32,458 nt of DNA from Chloroflexota bacterium (GCA_035652535.1 DASRDP010000155.1:1-32458), one strand, 5' to 3'; positions 1 to 8,546 are shown, numbered from the stretch's first letter. Notes: generated from the sequence alone by a model not told the origin. Numbers and translations are program-made.

Positions 1-1
1 T

Positions 2-463
2 GCTCCGGGTCCGCAGCTCATGGATGGCGCGACGGCCCTCAAATACGCGCGGACTCGGCACGCCGACAGCGACTTCGGCCGCATGGGGCGCCAGCAGCAG
101 GTCCTGCTCGCCATGCGCGACCGCGTGCTGCGCCAGAACCTGCTCACACGGCTTCCGGCGCTGGTGGATCAGGGTCTCCGCGCTGTGCAGACGGACATCT
201 CGCCGGCCGAGCTGCTGAGCCTGGGGAAACTCGCCAGCCAGATGGACACCAGCGCGCTGACGTCACTCGAGATCCAGTACCCGCTGGTCCGCGACTTTCG
301 CGGCTACGACGGCGCAGCACTCCTGCTCCCGGACAAGGACGCGATCCGCGCGACCATCGCGCGGACGCTGGAGCAAGCGTCGGCGACGCCTACGCCGGCC
401 ACTGCGCCAGCCATCCTGTCGCAATCCAGCGAGAGCGCGGAAGCGCCTCCGGCGAGTCCCTAG
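2..463 (+). CDS. LytR-CpsA-Psr (LCP) family protein, C-terminal part
   Basis: LCP proteins are membrane-anchored phosphotransferases that attach polyprenyl-linked glycopolymers to the cell wall. Only the last 153 or so residues lie here; the frame is open to the left edge, so the start is outside the window. The visible PQLMDGATALKYARTRH followed by DSDFGRMGRQQQVL is the conserved C-terminal half of the catalytic domain, including the arginines of the R-x-R-H and F-x-R-x-x-R-Q-Q segment that bind the lipid pyrophosphate. The tail is a low-complexity Ala/Pro/Ser/Thr stretch. The internal ATG at 20 lies inside the conserved domain and is not the real start. Its TAG stop overlaps the stop of the convergent VIT1 gene. 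Confidence 0.85.
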   Translation, partial: APGPQLMDGATALKYARTRHADSDFGRMGRQQQVLLAMRDRVLRQNLLTRLPALVDQGLRAVQTDISPAELLSLGKLASQMDTSALTSLEIQYPLVRDFRGYDGAALLLPDKDAIRATIARTLEQASATPTPATAPAILSQSSESAEAPPASP

Positions 464-1431
464 ACCGAAACGCCCCAGACGATCTTCATGAGAAGGCCGA
501 TACTGTACGTGATCGCCACGCTTGCCCCGGTGAGTAAGAGGTTGGTCGCGGTGCGTCGTTTGAGCGCCATCCCCGCAACAAATGACAGCAAGCCCGAAAC
601 CAGCACGACCGCGATCGCGGCTGCGACGACCGACGCCCAGATCGAGTTTGCGCCGAACACAACGGGCAGGATGGGCACGAGCGCCCCGGCGACATACCCG
701 AGACCAACCAGCCTGGCAGCGCTGACCGGTCGTTCAGGAGTCGCGGCTCTTCCTTCAACGTTGCCCAGGAAGTGCTGTTTGCGGAGCTCGGTGCCACCAA
801 CTTCGGCCTCAGAACTGGCAGCAGAATAGGCACCAGCCGCCATCGAGAAACCCCCGGCCACCGCGACGCTTGCCGCTGCGGGCAGCACTAGAGCCGTGCT
901 CCCGAAGGCGGCGAAGAATCCGCTCATCGCGCCGACCATCTCCACCAACCCGTCGTTGAACCCCAGCAGCACGTTGCCCACCCGCTCCGGCCTGACCCGA
1001 TTCCCTGAGGTTTCCGAGACAATCGCGTCTTCGTGCTGGAACTCATCCTGGAGCACGGAGCGGATCGGTCCTTCGAGCGCCGTTTCCCGATAGCGCTCCC
1101 ACAGGCTCAGATATTTCGCGATTCCACGGACCTCAATGGCTTCCAGAACGAGGTACACGGCAGCGTCACCGAACAGGCGGCAGGTCACCAACAGAACCCA
1201 CAGCTTGACCTTCCGCGTCCAGTCCAGGCGCTCGATGCGAACGCCGAACAGCTCTTGCCACACATCTCGGTGCTTCGTTTCGGTCTGCATCAGTGCTGCG
1301 AGCGTCTGCGCTAGGGCGCCGGTCGTCTGGGGCCTGAGCGACGTGTAGAGCGACAGATCGAACAGCTCGTCGAGTATGAGCCGCCTGGCTGTGTGCGGAT
1401 CGATTGGGACCGGCGTCCCCATGGCGCTCAC
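460..1431 (-). CDS. MbfA-like protein: ferritin-like domain fused to VIT1/CCC1 transporter
   Basis: The 323-residue protein has two parts. Residues 15-145 form a ferritin/rubrerythrin-like helical domain with candidate metal ligands in DELFDLSLY, E51-x-x-H54 (ETKHRDVW) and DEFQHED. Residues 150-323 form a VIT1/CCC1 membrane domain with the NVLLGFNDGLVEMVGAMSG signature and several hydrophobic segments. The same architecture occurs in MbfA, an inner-membrane iron exporter of alphaproteobacteria, and VIT1/CCC1 proteins move Fe2+ or Mn2+. Iron or manganese export or detoxification is therefore the likely role, by family inference. The GTG start at 1431 is chosen because GAGG lies 6 nt upstream; an ATG at 1422 is the alternative. 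It converges on the LCP gene. Confidence 0.85.
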   Translation of the reverse strand: MSAMGTPVPIDPHTARRLILDELFDLSLYTSLRPQTTGALAQTLAALMQTETKHRDVWQELFGVRIERLDWTRKVKLWVLLVTCRLFGDAAVYLVLEAIEVRGIAKYLSLWERYRETALEGPIRSVLQDEFQHEDAIVSETSGNRVRPERVGNVLLGFNDGLVEMVGAMSGFFAAFGSTALVLPAAASVAVAGGFSMAAGAYSAASSEAEVGGTELRKQHFLGNVEGRAATPERPVSAARLVGLGYVAGALVPILPVVFGANSIWASVVAAAIAVVLVSGLLSFVAGMALKRRTATNLLLTGASVAITYSIGLLMKIVWGVSV

Positions 1432-1794
1432 GTCCGGCCTCGGTGCGTCAACGCGCCTGGAGAGCTATGCGCGACTCTGAGGAACCTCATACGCTCGTCA
1501 ATGGGCACGGATGCGCTCCTTCCGTCGATCGGCGGCCGGCGAGTTAAGGCTGTCCTGACGGAGAGAAACTGGCGATCCGATCGGGAGCCGTACTGTGTGC
1601 TGCGCCTGAGACCAGCATGGAGTCAGTGGGAGAAGCCCGACCACACCCAGATGGGTGGCGCGTCACGGGCTTTCGGGTAGTTCCGCCGACGCGCGGAACC
1701 GCCTGATTCGGATCCTTTGGCCACGGTATTATTCAGCCCGAGCCCTGACTGGCTTGTCACCTCGCGTGACTGCTCACACGTGCGGAGGTGGAGG
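1432..1794. other. Divergent intergenic region between VIT1 and molybdopterin-subunit genes
   Basis: This 363-bp gap separates two divergent genes. I see no convincing gene in it. It holds a perfect 7-bp inverted repeat (GTTCCGC/GCGGAAC, 6-nt loop) at 1680-1699. A TATTAT hexamer at about 1728 could be a -10 element for the gene starting at 1795, but no good -35 is visible. Short open frames here lack family signatures and ribosome binding sites. Confidence 0.4.
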
Positions 1795-4080
1795 ATGGCC
1801 GCGGCTGTGCCCTTTACCGTCGTTGGGAAGGCGATCCCTCGCGTCGAGGGACCGGACAAAGTGGTCGGCCGGGCGACCTACTCCGCCGATGTGACGCCGC
1901 GGGACGTCCTGTGGGCGCGGAACGTTCGCAGCCCATATCCCCACGCTCGGATCGTCGCAATCAAGAAAGACCGCGCGCTCGCGGTACCCGGCGTCCGCGC
2001 CGTCCTGACTGCGGCGGACTTCCCCAACCGACTCATCGGGCGCCGCCTCAAGGACAACCCCGTCCTATGCGGAGACCGCGTCCGATTCGTGGGAGACAAG
2101 GTCGCCGTGGTGGTGGCCGACGCGCCGGATGCGGCGGAGGAGGGCGCGCTTCGCGTCGATGTGGAGTATCAGGAGCTGCCGGCCGTATTCGATCCCGTGG
2201 CCGCCATGGAGCCGGGCGCGCCCCTCGTGCATCCAGACGTCCGATCGTACGTCGGGTTCGACGCGGAGATTCCGGCGGGGATACCGAACGTGTGCGCCTA
2301 CCAGGTGTGGGGCCGAGGCGATCCCGCCGATGGATTCCGGGAGGCGGACGTCGTGGTCGAGAACACCTTTCGTACGCACCTCTCCCACCAGGGCTACCTC
2401 GAGCCCTCATCCTTTGTGGTCGCGATCACCAATCGTGCCGACGGGCGCGGCGATCGAGTTGAAGTCTGGGCCACGAACAAGGTGCCCTTCAATCTGAGGA
2501 GCGAGCTGGCGACCATCATCGACCGGCCGGAGGACGACATTCTGATCCATCCGGTCACCGTTGGAGCCGACTTCGGCTCCAAAGGGGCTCCGGGAGACAT
2601 TGCGACCGCGTACTATCTGGCGCGGCAGCTCGGCCGTCCGGTCAAGTTCGTCAACTCAGCCAACGAGGATCTGACTGCGACGTCGCCTCGACATCCATCG
2701 GTCGTCACCCTTCGGTCCGGCGCGCGACGCGACGGGACGATCGTCGCCTGGGACGCGAGAGTCATCTTCAACAGTGGAGCGTATGGCGCCTTCAAGCCAT
2801 CGGCAAACGGCATGCTGGGCGGGGCGGCGCGAGCCGCGGGCGTCTATCAGATCCCGAATTTCCGCATCGAGGCGTACTGCATCTACACGAATCAGGTTCC
2901 CTGTGGATACATGCGCGCACCGGGTTCGCCGCAGGTCCTCTACGCCGTTGAGGCGCAGATCGACTTGCTCGCGCGCGAGCTGGGCATGGACCCGGTGGAG
3001 CTGCGCGAGCGGAACCTCCCCCGGCGGACGCACGATGGGCGTGAAGACGTCTCGCGTCAGGTCCTCCGGGAGGCGGCGCTCGCCATCGACTGGGATCGTC
3101 GGACATCGTCACGGCGGAGCGCCGATGGAACACGCTTGGTTGGACGCGGGGTCAGCATCGTCATGCGGCAGACTGGCGTGGGGGAAGGCTCGTCCGATGT
3201 AACGGTGAATCCCGACGGCACGATCACGGCGGTGACGGCGATGCCCGACAACGGGACCGGCGGCCTGACGGTAGTGGCGCAGGTCGTCGCGGAGAGCTTC
3301 GGCGTCCCGATGAGCCGGGTGCGGCTAGTTCGAGGCAGCACCGACGCCCTCCCCGTCGACGTGGGCGCGGGCGCGAGCCGGATGACGAACGTAGCCGGCC
3401 ACGCCGCCATCGACGCGTGCGAGCAGGTGAAGGCGCAGCTTACGCCGCTGGCAGCGCAGGCGCTCGGAGCGGCGGAGGCCGACTGGGTACGCGCCGGCGC
3501 CAGCGGCACGGGACAGGGTGGATGGCGAGCCCCGAACGGGCGCTTCCTGTCGCTCGAAGACCTGGCGACCGAGATGGTCCGGCCGGGCGATCCCGCCGCG
3601 CACGCCCAGGTAACCATTACGACCCCCCGCAGCCCCGACGTCGGCTACTGCACCCAGGCGGCGGAAGTGGAGGTCGACCCAGAAACCGGCGAGGTTCGCG
3701 TCTGTAAGATGGCGAGCGTGCAGGACGTGGGAACGATTATCAACGCTATCGGCCATCAGGGGCAGATCGAAGGCGCCATTGTCCAGGGCATGGGCTACGC
3801 CATGATGGAGGAGCTGGCAACGGACCAGGGGCGCATCACGACGGGCAACTTCGGGGACTACAAGGTTCCAACGATGCGCGACCTGCCAGAGCTCACGACC
3901 GTCAACATTCGGACGACGGGGCCCGGGCCCTTCGAATCCAAAGCGATCGGCGAGATCCCGATCATGCCGACCGCGGGCGCCCTGGCCAACGCGGTCGCCG
4001 ACGCCATCGGCGCCCCGATCACCGAGCTGCCCATCACCCCCGAACGCGTCCTCAATGCGCTGGAGCGGGTGAACGCCTAG
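1795..4080 (+). CDS. Xanthine dehydrogenase family molybdopterin-binding (large) subunit
   Basis: The 761-residue protein is a full-length Mo-pterin subunit of the xanthine dehydrogenase/CO dehydrogenase/aldehyde oxidase family, which hydroxylates aldehydes or N-heterocycles with water as oxygen donor. It opens with VGKAIPRVEGPDKVVGRATY, typical of the family. GADFGSKG near residue 257 corresponds to the GGGFGGK cofactor loop. RAPGSPQ at 374-380 and DVGTIINAIGHQGQIEGAI are further cofactor-domain blocks. KAIGE near the C-terminus places the catalytic base at Glu720. The ATG at 1795 follows GGAGGTGGAGG; an upstream ATG at 1717 adds 26 residues that do not resemble the family. No FAD or 2Fe-2S subunit gene is adjacent, so its partners must be encoded elsewhere. 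The substrate cannot be read. Confidence 0.9.
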   Translation: MAAAVPFTVVGKAIPRVEGPDKVVGRATYSADVTPRDVLWARNVRSPYPHARIVAIKKDRALAVPGVRAVLTAADFPNRLIGRRLKDNPVLCGDRVRFVGDKVAVVVADAPDAAEEGALRVDVEYQELPAVFDPVAAMEPGAPLVHPDVRSYVGFDAEIPAGIPNVCAYQVWGRGDPADGFREADVVVENTFRTHLSHQGYLEPSSFVVAITNRADGRGDRVEVWATNKVPFNLRSELATIIDRPEDDILIHPVTVGADFGSKGAPGDIATAYYLARQLGRPVKFVNSANEDLTATSPRHPSVVTLRSGARRDGTIVAWDARVIFNSGAYGAFKPSANGMLGGAARAAGVYQIPNFRIEAYCIYTNQVPCGYMRAPGSPQVLYAVEAQIDLLARELGMDPVELRERNLPRRTHDGREDVSRQVLREAALAIDWDRRTSSRRSADGTRLVGRGVSIVMRQTGVGEGSSDVTVNPDGTITAVTAMPDNGTGGLTVVAQVVAESFGVPMSRVRLVRGSTDALPVDVGAGASRMTNVAGHAAIDACEQVKAQLTPLAAQALGAAEADWVRAGASGTGQGGWRAPNGRFLSLEDLATEMVRPGDPAAHAQVTITTPRSPDVGYCTQAAEVEVDPETGEVRVCKMASVQDVGTIINAIGHQGQIEGAIVQGMGYAMMEELATDQGRITTGNFGDYKVPTMRDLPELTTVNIRTTGPGPFESKAIGEIPIMPTAGALANAVADAIGAPITELPITPERVLNALERVNA

Positions 4081-4154
4081 CGCTGGGATCCGGCGCGCAC
4101 GGAGTCGCAGACAACACGAATCCGCCCGGTCGGTTTGAGCGTTCCTTGAGCACA

Positions 4155-5444
4155 ATGCCACGATCGAGACTCGTGCCCCTCATCCGCCGCGTGGTCCTCG
4201 TGCTCGTCCTGTCCGCCAACGTCGCGATTCTCTACCTCGCGCGGACTGGCGGGCTGGGCCCGGTCGTCCACGGGGACCGGGCTTTTGCGCTGCCTGCCGT
4301 GTCGCGGCTGCGGGTGGCGGGGATGGAACCGGAGGCGACAGCCCTTCTTGTGGACGATGCGGCGACGGCCAATCCGGATCTGGCGCCCGTGGCCGTCCAC
4401 ACGCCGCCCGGTCTCTTGCCAGTCGATCACGAGGTCGAGCTTCCCGCTGGCTTCTCGATCTCGCTCGTGGCGACCGGCATCGCGCAGCCGCGATTCATGA
4501 CGTTCGACGCGGCGGGAAATCTTTTGGTGGCGTCATTTGCGGGCTCCGTATACCGGCTCCCCATTGGCGTTGACGGCGGGATCGCGCCGGTCGCGGGGCC
4601 GCTGGCTCCGCTCATCTCCAGTCTCGACGGGCCGTCCAGCCTCGCGATCCACGCCGGCTTCCTGTACGTGGGCGAAACCCACCAGATCAGCCGGTACCCG
4701 TACGATCCGTCCGGGCCCGTAGGTCAGGCCGAGGTCGCCGTGCCAGACCTCCCCGTTGGGGGCCATGCCACCCGCACGGTCGTGTTTGGTCCCGACTCCA
4801 GCATGTACGTCTCAGTCGGCTCGTCGTGCAACATCTGCCAGGAGCGAGACCAGCGACGCGCCGCCATCGCTCGCTACAGGTCAGACGGCACCGACGGGGA
4901 GCGATTCGCCTGGGGGCTCCGAAACGCGGTCGGGCTCGCGATCCAGCCCTCGACCGGCCTCCTGTGGGCGACCGTGAACGAGCGGGACAACCAGGGCAAC
5001 GAGGTCCCGCCGGATCTCGTTACCATCGTCCGACCGGGCGACGACTTCGGCTGGCCCGACTGTCAGCCCCCTCGAGCGAGGCCGCAGACGCCTGACGCGT
5101 CCTGCTCCGACATCACGCCGCCCACCGTTGGCATCCAGGCGCACTCAGCGCCCCTTGGACTCGCCTTTTATTCAGGCGTTGGCTTCCCCAGCGAATATCG
5201 GGGTGACCTCTTCGTTGCGCAACACGGCTCGTGGAACCGGCAGCCACCAGCCGAGCCCAAGATCCTTCGCATCCACTTCGAGGACGGCCGGCCGGCGAGC
5301 GCACGGGACTTCGCGACCGGGTGGCAACGACCAGACGGTTCGCGCTGGGGCCGACCCGCGGGTGTCATTGAGGCCCCGGATGGAAGCCTGATCGTCTCGG
5401 ACGACGCCGGCGGCGTGCTCTACCGGATCAGCTACTCGGATTGA
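4155..5444 (+). CDS. Membrane-anchored sorbosone dehydrogenase-type (PQQ-GDH-like) beta-propeller protein
   Basis: The 429-residue protein has an N-terminal hydrophobic anchor (about residues 8-28, after basic RSRLVPLIRR), so it is probably exported and tethered outside the membrane. From about residue 95 it matches the soluble PQQ-glucose/sorbosone dehydrogenase propeller: LPAGFSISLVATGIAQPR, HATRTVVFGPDSSMYVSVG, FAWGLRNAVGLA, GDDFGWPDC, GDLFVAQHGSWNR and a closing APDGSLIVSDDAGGVLYRI. These enzymes oxidise sugars or aldose derivatives with PQQ. Two Cys-rich spots (CNICQERD and C-x-12-C) could form disulfides. Start choice is weak: the ATG at 4155 is preferred over a TTG at 4146, and neither has a clear ribosome binding site. 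It may be cotranscribed with the Mo-subunit gene 74 nt upstream. Substrate unknown. Confidence 0.82.
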   Translation: MPRSRLVPLIRRVVLVLVLSANVAILYLARTGGLGPVVHGDRAFALPAVSRLRVAGMEPEATALLVDDAATANPDLAPVAVHTPPGLLPVDHEVELPAGFSISLVATGIAQPRFMTFDAAGNLLVASFAGSVYRLPIGVDGGIAPVAGPLAPLISSLDGPSSLAIHAGFLYVGETHQISRYPYDPSGPVGQAEVAVPDLPVGGHATRTVVFGPDSSMYVSVGSSCNICQERDQRRAAIARYRSDGTDGERFAWGLRNAVGLAIQPSTGLLWATVNERDNQGNEVPPDLVTIVRPGDDFGWPDCQPPRARPQTPDASCSDITPPTVGIQAHSAPLGLAFYSGVGFPSEYRGDLFVAQHGSWNRQPPAEPKILRIHFEDGRPASARDFATGWQRPDGSRWGRPAGVIEAPDGSLIVSDDAGGVLYRISYSD

Positions 5445-5462
5445 CGACTTCCCTCCGGCCGT

Positions 5463-5900
5463 TTAGCGGCCCCGGCGCATTCGAATGAGGACCGGTAGCA
5501 TCGCGCCCCACGCGGTCAGCGCGGCCAGCGCGATTTTCGTCACGTCGACAATCGGCCGAACCCGCACCCCATGCGCGTCGACGAGGACCACGGCCACCGG
5601 GCGCGCGCTGGCGCCGCCGCCACCGCCGACCCCGCCGCCAGCGGACTCCGTCTCTGGATGCGTCTCTCCGACGGGCTCGCCGCTGCGATTCGACGGCGCA
5701 GGCCCGCGGCCGCCGCCGAAGCCAAAACCCGCGCCGGCCATGACCTCGGATGCGGTGATCACCATCGTCCCGTCCTTTTCCACCGGCACGCTCCACACGG
5801 CGGTCGTCTGCGCGACCGAGACGATCCGATCCAGGATCTCTCGCGCCCGATCGAGACCCATCGGCGCCGGCATCGTATCCAAAACGGTTCGTTCCGTCAT
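5463..5900 (-). CDS. GerW/YtfJ family (sporulation-protein-like) protein
   Basis: The 145-residue protein shows the GerW (YtfJ) layout. An N-terminal helix (GLDRAREILDRIVSVAQ) leads to EKDGTMVITASEVMAGAGFGFGGG, then a Gly/Ser-rich linker. ARPVAVVLVDAHGVRVRPIVDV follows, with a hydrophobic C-terminal segment ending in basic residues. In Bacillus the family is needed for a germination receptor-related function, but members occur in many non-sporulating Chloroflexota and Actinomycetota, where the role is unknown. The ATG at 5900 follows GGAGG, 7 nt upstream; the frame continues upstream without start support. It lies 19 nt downstream of a small membrane-protein gene on the same strand, so the two are probably an operon. 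The C-terminal anchor resembles that of this neighbour. Confidence 0.8.
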   Translation of the reverse strand: MTERTVLDTMPAPMGLDRAREILDRIVSVAQTTAVWSVPVEKDGTMVITASEVMAGAGFGFGGGRGPAPSNRSGEPVGETHPETESAGGGVGGGGGASARPVAVVLVDAHGVRVRPIVDVTKIALAALTAWGAMLPVLIRMRRGR

Positions 5901-5919
5901 CGTCGTCCTCCAACCTGGT

Positions 5920-6210
5920 TCAGCGCCTGAGCCAGCGCGCGGCGCCGAGCGCGGCCAGGCCTGAGACGATGACGCCGACCTGAGCGAGGCGCGTGACGTC
6001 GACGAGCAGCCGCCGCAGGACGCGCCCATCGGCCGTGACGGTCACCGCCGTCGGGCGGCACCAGACAACGCGTGCGAACGGCAACGAAATCACCAGCGAC
6101 TCGCTCTCGAGCCCGATCCGGCGCGCCCCACCAATCGTCGTATCCCCACACGTCCGCTCGATCTTCAGCAGCCTCTCCACCCTGGCGCCCTCCCGCGCGG
6201 TCCTCGACAC
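5920..6210 (-). CDS. Small membrane-anchored protein paired with GerW-like gene (unknown function)
   Basis: I do not recognise a named family. The product is 96 residues from the GTG at 6210, or 86 from the GTG at 6180; both have GGGAG-type ribosome binding sites upstream (about 4 and 8 nt), so the start is undecided. The body is beta-rich (RIGLESESLVISLPFARVVW). The C-terminus reads LLVDVTRLAQVGVIVSGLAALGAARWLRR in overlapping pieces: a single hydrophobic segment with a basic end. This parallels the IVDVTKIALAALTAWGAML anchor of the adjacent GerW-like protein. Short spacing and the shared anchor type suggest the two act together at the membrane. Confidence 0.6.
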   Translation of the reverse strand: MSRTAREGARVERLLKIERTCGDTTIGGARRIGLESESLVISLPFARVVWCRPTAVTVTADGRVLRRLLVDVTRLAQVGVIVSGLAALGAARWLRR

Positions 6211-6299
6211 ATTACTCCCATCTTAGGCTCATTAGCTGGAATCAGGAAGCCCGTTGGCGTTTCGTACAATCCCTGTCGATCTTCTCCCTGAGGAGACCG

Positions 6300-7232
6300 A
6301 TGGATAGGATACGCCTCGCCTATCGCGACACCGACCGCACGCCGGTCATCTACTGCATCAAGGAGATGGCCGCCCGCCACTATGACCTCGACGTCGACGT
6401 GGTACGCATCCGTGACAACGACGCGTACGAAGCGGCGATCTTCGACGGCTCGGCCGAGATGATTTGCGAGCACCTGGAATATCTGTACGAAGAGGCCGCC
6501 CTGGGACGGCGCAAGGCGACCATGTTCCTCGCGCCAGTTCGATCGTCAGACACGCAGATGGTGGTCGGGCCAGACGTGCACAGCTTGGAGGACCTCCGCG
6601 GCAAGCGCATCGCCATTCGCGCCCAAGGTCGCCCGCACGCCATCATCATGCGCATCCGTGCCATGGGACTCGAGGGGAGCGTGGAGACGGTCACCGTGTC
6701 GGACAGCGACGTGGGGCGGTGGGGGTTGTGGAAAACCGTGGCGAGCGGCGAATGCGCAGCCACGTTCATGAGCAACCTGCACATGCCGGCCGCGCTGGCG
6801 GCCGGACTACGCATCTTCCCTGCGCCGGAGTTCGACGTCGTCGGCCACTTTTCCCACGCGTGCTCCGCGGAGTTCGCCCGCACCCACGATTCCATCATGC
6901 AGCGGTACGTCCAGGCCGCGGTGCACGCGCTGTGCCTCATGCGCCTTCGACGGGACGACGCTCTCGGCATCGTCGCCCGCGATTGCGCCGCGCTGATGGG
7001 GCTCGATCAGGACCGTGCCGAGCTGGAGCGCTGGTACGACTGCATCGCGGGAGATCTTGAGATGAAGCCGTACCCCACGCCGATGGGGATCGCCAACACG
7101 TACGAGATCGCGTGCGCTGAGTGGCCAGGGGGCAAGGGCATAAATCCCCTCACCCTCTGGGACATCCATTGGCTCAAGCAGATCGACGACGAGGGGTTTA
7201 TCGATAGACTGATCGCTTCGCTCGGCGGGTGA
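6300..7232 (+). CDS. NMT1/SsuA-like substrate-binding fold protein without signal peptide
   Basis: The 310-residue protein has the periplasmic-binding-protein type II fold of the NMT1/SsuA/TauA group. Visible blocks are an N-terminal strand RIRLAYRDTDRTPVIYC, a central LEDLRGKRIAIRAQGRPHAI (the usual DLRGKRIGV phosphate/anion-loop region) and a domain-2 segment with SGECAATFMSNLHMPAAL. There is no signal peptide or lipobox, and no permease or ATPase gene nearby, so transport is doubtful. Cytoplasmic relatives include enzymes and sensors. The ATG at 6300 is preceded by GAGGAG at good spacing; the frame upstream overlaps the divergent gene and is not used. Substrate unknown. Confidence 0.75.
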   Translation: MDRIRLAYRDTDRTPVIYCIKEMAARHYDLDVDVVRIRDNDAYEAAIFDGSAEMICEHLEYLYEEAALGRRKATMFLAPVRSSDTQMVVGPDVHSLEDLRGKRIAIRAQGRPHAIIMRIRAMGLEGSVETVTVSDSDVGRWGLWKTVASGECAATFMSNLHMPAALAAGLRIFPAPEFDVVGHFSHACSAEFARTHDSIMQRYVQAAVHALCLMRLRRDDALGIVARDCAALMGLDQDRAELERWYDCIAGDLEMKPYPTPMGIANTYEIACAEWPGGKGINPLTLWDIHWLKQIDDEGFIDRLIASLGG

Positions 7233-7266
7233 AACGCACCGCTATCTGCAATAACTGGACCCGAGC

Positions 7267-8421
7267 TCACCCCTCGCAGACGATCCACTCGCGCGGGATG
7301 GCGTTGAGGGGCTCGCATCCCGCGCGACGCACCACGACGGTCTCGCCGAACTGCAGCCCCATGCGCTCGTCTCGCGTGATCACGTTCGGCTGAATGGTGA
7401 TCACCATGTTCTCGCGAAACGTCATGTCGCCGCCCTCGCGACGACTGGTCGAACGAGTCTGGATGATGGGAGGGTACTGGCTGGCGCCGTGGAGCAGGTC
7501 ATCGTAGATGCTGTAGCCGCGCCGGTGGATGACCTCCGATGCTTCCTCCACCTCGCGCGTCGAGGTTCCATCCTTGATCAGGCCAACAATAACCTCGAAC
7601 GCTTCCACCGCCGCGTCGTGCAGAGCGCGCCACTCCGGTGTTGGTCCCTCGCCCAGCGAGAAGGTCCGATGGATCTGGCCTGAGTAGCCCCAGTATGCGC
7701 CGCTGATCTCCGTGATGACGCAATCGCCGACGGCAAGGGTGCGATTGGATTGAAATTGCGAGGGCACGGGAAAGTTCGGCGCACGCATCGGCATGCTGGT
7801 CATGAAATGGATGCCGGCGTATCCGCCAGCCTTGAGATACACGGGCTCGAGCACGGCCGGCAGCTCGTATTCGCGTAGCCCAGGCTTGAGGGCGTCGGCC
7901 AGGGCGCGGATCGAGTCATCGGTGAGCTTGGAGGCCATTTTGAGCCGCTCGATCTCCTCGTCGCTGCGAATGGCGCGCGCGCTGCGCAGGCGGCCTCCCA
8001 GATCGATCAACTCTGCTGCAGGGCATGCCTCTCGGATGCGCTGGAAGTGCTGGAACGGAATGGCGCCAACCAGTCCGACGCGCTTGCCGTCCAGCCGCCG
8101 CTCGCGCAGCAGCTCGACTACGGTTGCAGCAGTGCTAGGGCCCGCCCATCGGACATCCTTCACCCAGGAGAGCACGCGTGCCATGGGTACGTGGTTGTAG
8201 AGCTGCGCCAGCACGACAGGATCGGCCGCGGGTTGGCAGAGGACGTAGGCCTCGCGACCGCCCGGCCAGTCCGTGAGCCAGTAGACGTCAGACGCGAATC
8301 GCCCGGCGCCGAAAATCAGGGCCGCATCGACCTTCGCGTCCTCCATGATCTGCCGCATGACGCGATGGCGGTTGATCATCTCGCTCTCGGAGAACTGGGG
8401 GAACTGGTTTGCGTCAGGCAT
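7267..8421 (-). CDS. M24 (creatinase/Xaa-Pro peptidase fold) protein with degenerate metal site
   Basis: The 384-residue protein has the two-domain creatinase/prolidase architecture: an N-terminal domain (RHRVMRQIMEDAKVDAALIFG...YWLTDWPGGREAYV) and a pita-bread domain from about residue 160 (ARAIRSDEEIERLKMASKL). The canonical metal ligands look lost: the D-x-G...D segment reads TEISGAYWGYSGQIHRT, the usual IEPG reads IQPN, and the final R-x-E-D reads QFGETVVV. Metal-free members of the fold include creatinase and the ectoine hydrolase DoeA, which cleave C-N bonds in small molecules. A small-molecule amidinohydrolase-type role is therefore likelier than peptidase; this is inference. The ATG at 8421 has GGAGGG 7 nt upstream. 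It diverges from the dehydrogenase gene at 8547. Confidence 0.82.
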   Translation of the reverse strand: MPDANQFPQFSESEMINRHRVMRQIMEDAKVDAALIFGAGRFASDVYWLTDWPGGREAYVLCQPAADPVVLAQLYNHVPMARVLSWVKDVRWAGPSTAATVVELLRERRLDGKRVGLVGAIPFQHFQRIREACPAAELIDLGGRLRSARAIRSDEEIERLKMASKLTDDSIRALADALKPGLREYELPAVLEPVYLKAGGYAGIHFMTSMPMRAPNFPVPSQFQSNRTLAVGDCVITEISGAYWGYSGQIHRTFSLGEGPTPEWRALHDAAVEAFEVIVGLIKDGTSTREVEEASEVIHRRGYSIYDDLLHGASQYPPIIQTRSTSRREGGDMTFRENMVITIQPNVITRDERMGLQFGETVVVRRAGCEPLNAIPREWIVCEG

Positions 8422-8546
8422 GGGGGCCCTCCACGCGGTTCCAGCGCCGCGCAATCGAATTCGCCACGGCCGACGGGACAGCAGATGCTATGCTCTGGCT
8501 CAAGCGCGCGGCGCCGAACGGACGGCGCCCGCACGGGAGTTGATCC

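Noticed and set aside
1393-1680. 95-codon plus-strand frame in the 1432-1794 gap
   Set aside because: It begins inside the VIT1 coding region, has irregular composition and no ribosome binding site or homology sign.
1680-1699. 7-bp inverted repeat considered as a terminator or molybdenum-cofactor riboswitch
   Set aside because: No T-run follows, no plus-strand gene precedes it, and I could not find the multi-stem layout of the Moco motif.
3325-4161. 278-codon minus-strand frame opposite the xanthine-dehydrogenase-type gene
   Set aside because: It mirrors a conserved gene, lacks a ribosome binding site and has no recognisable domain.
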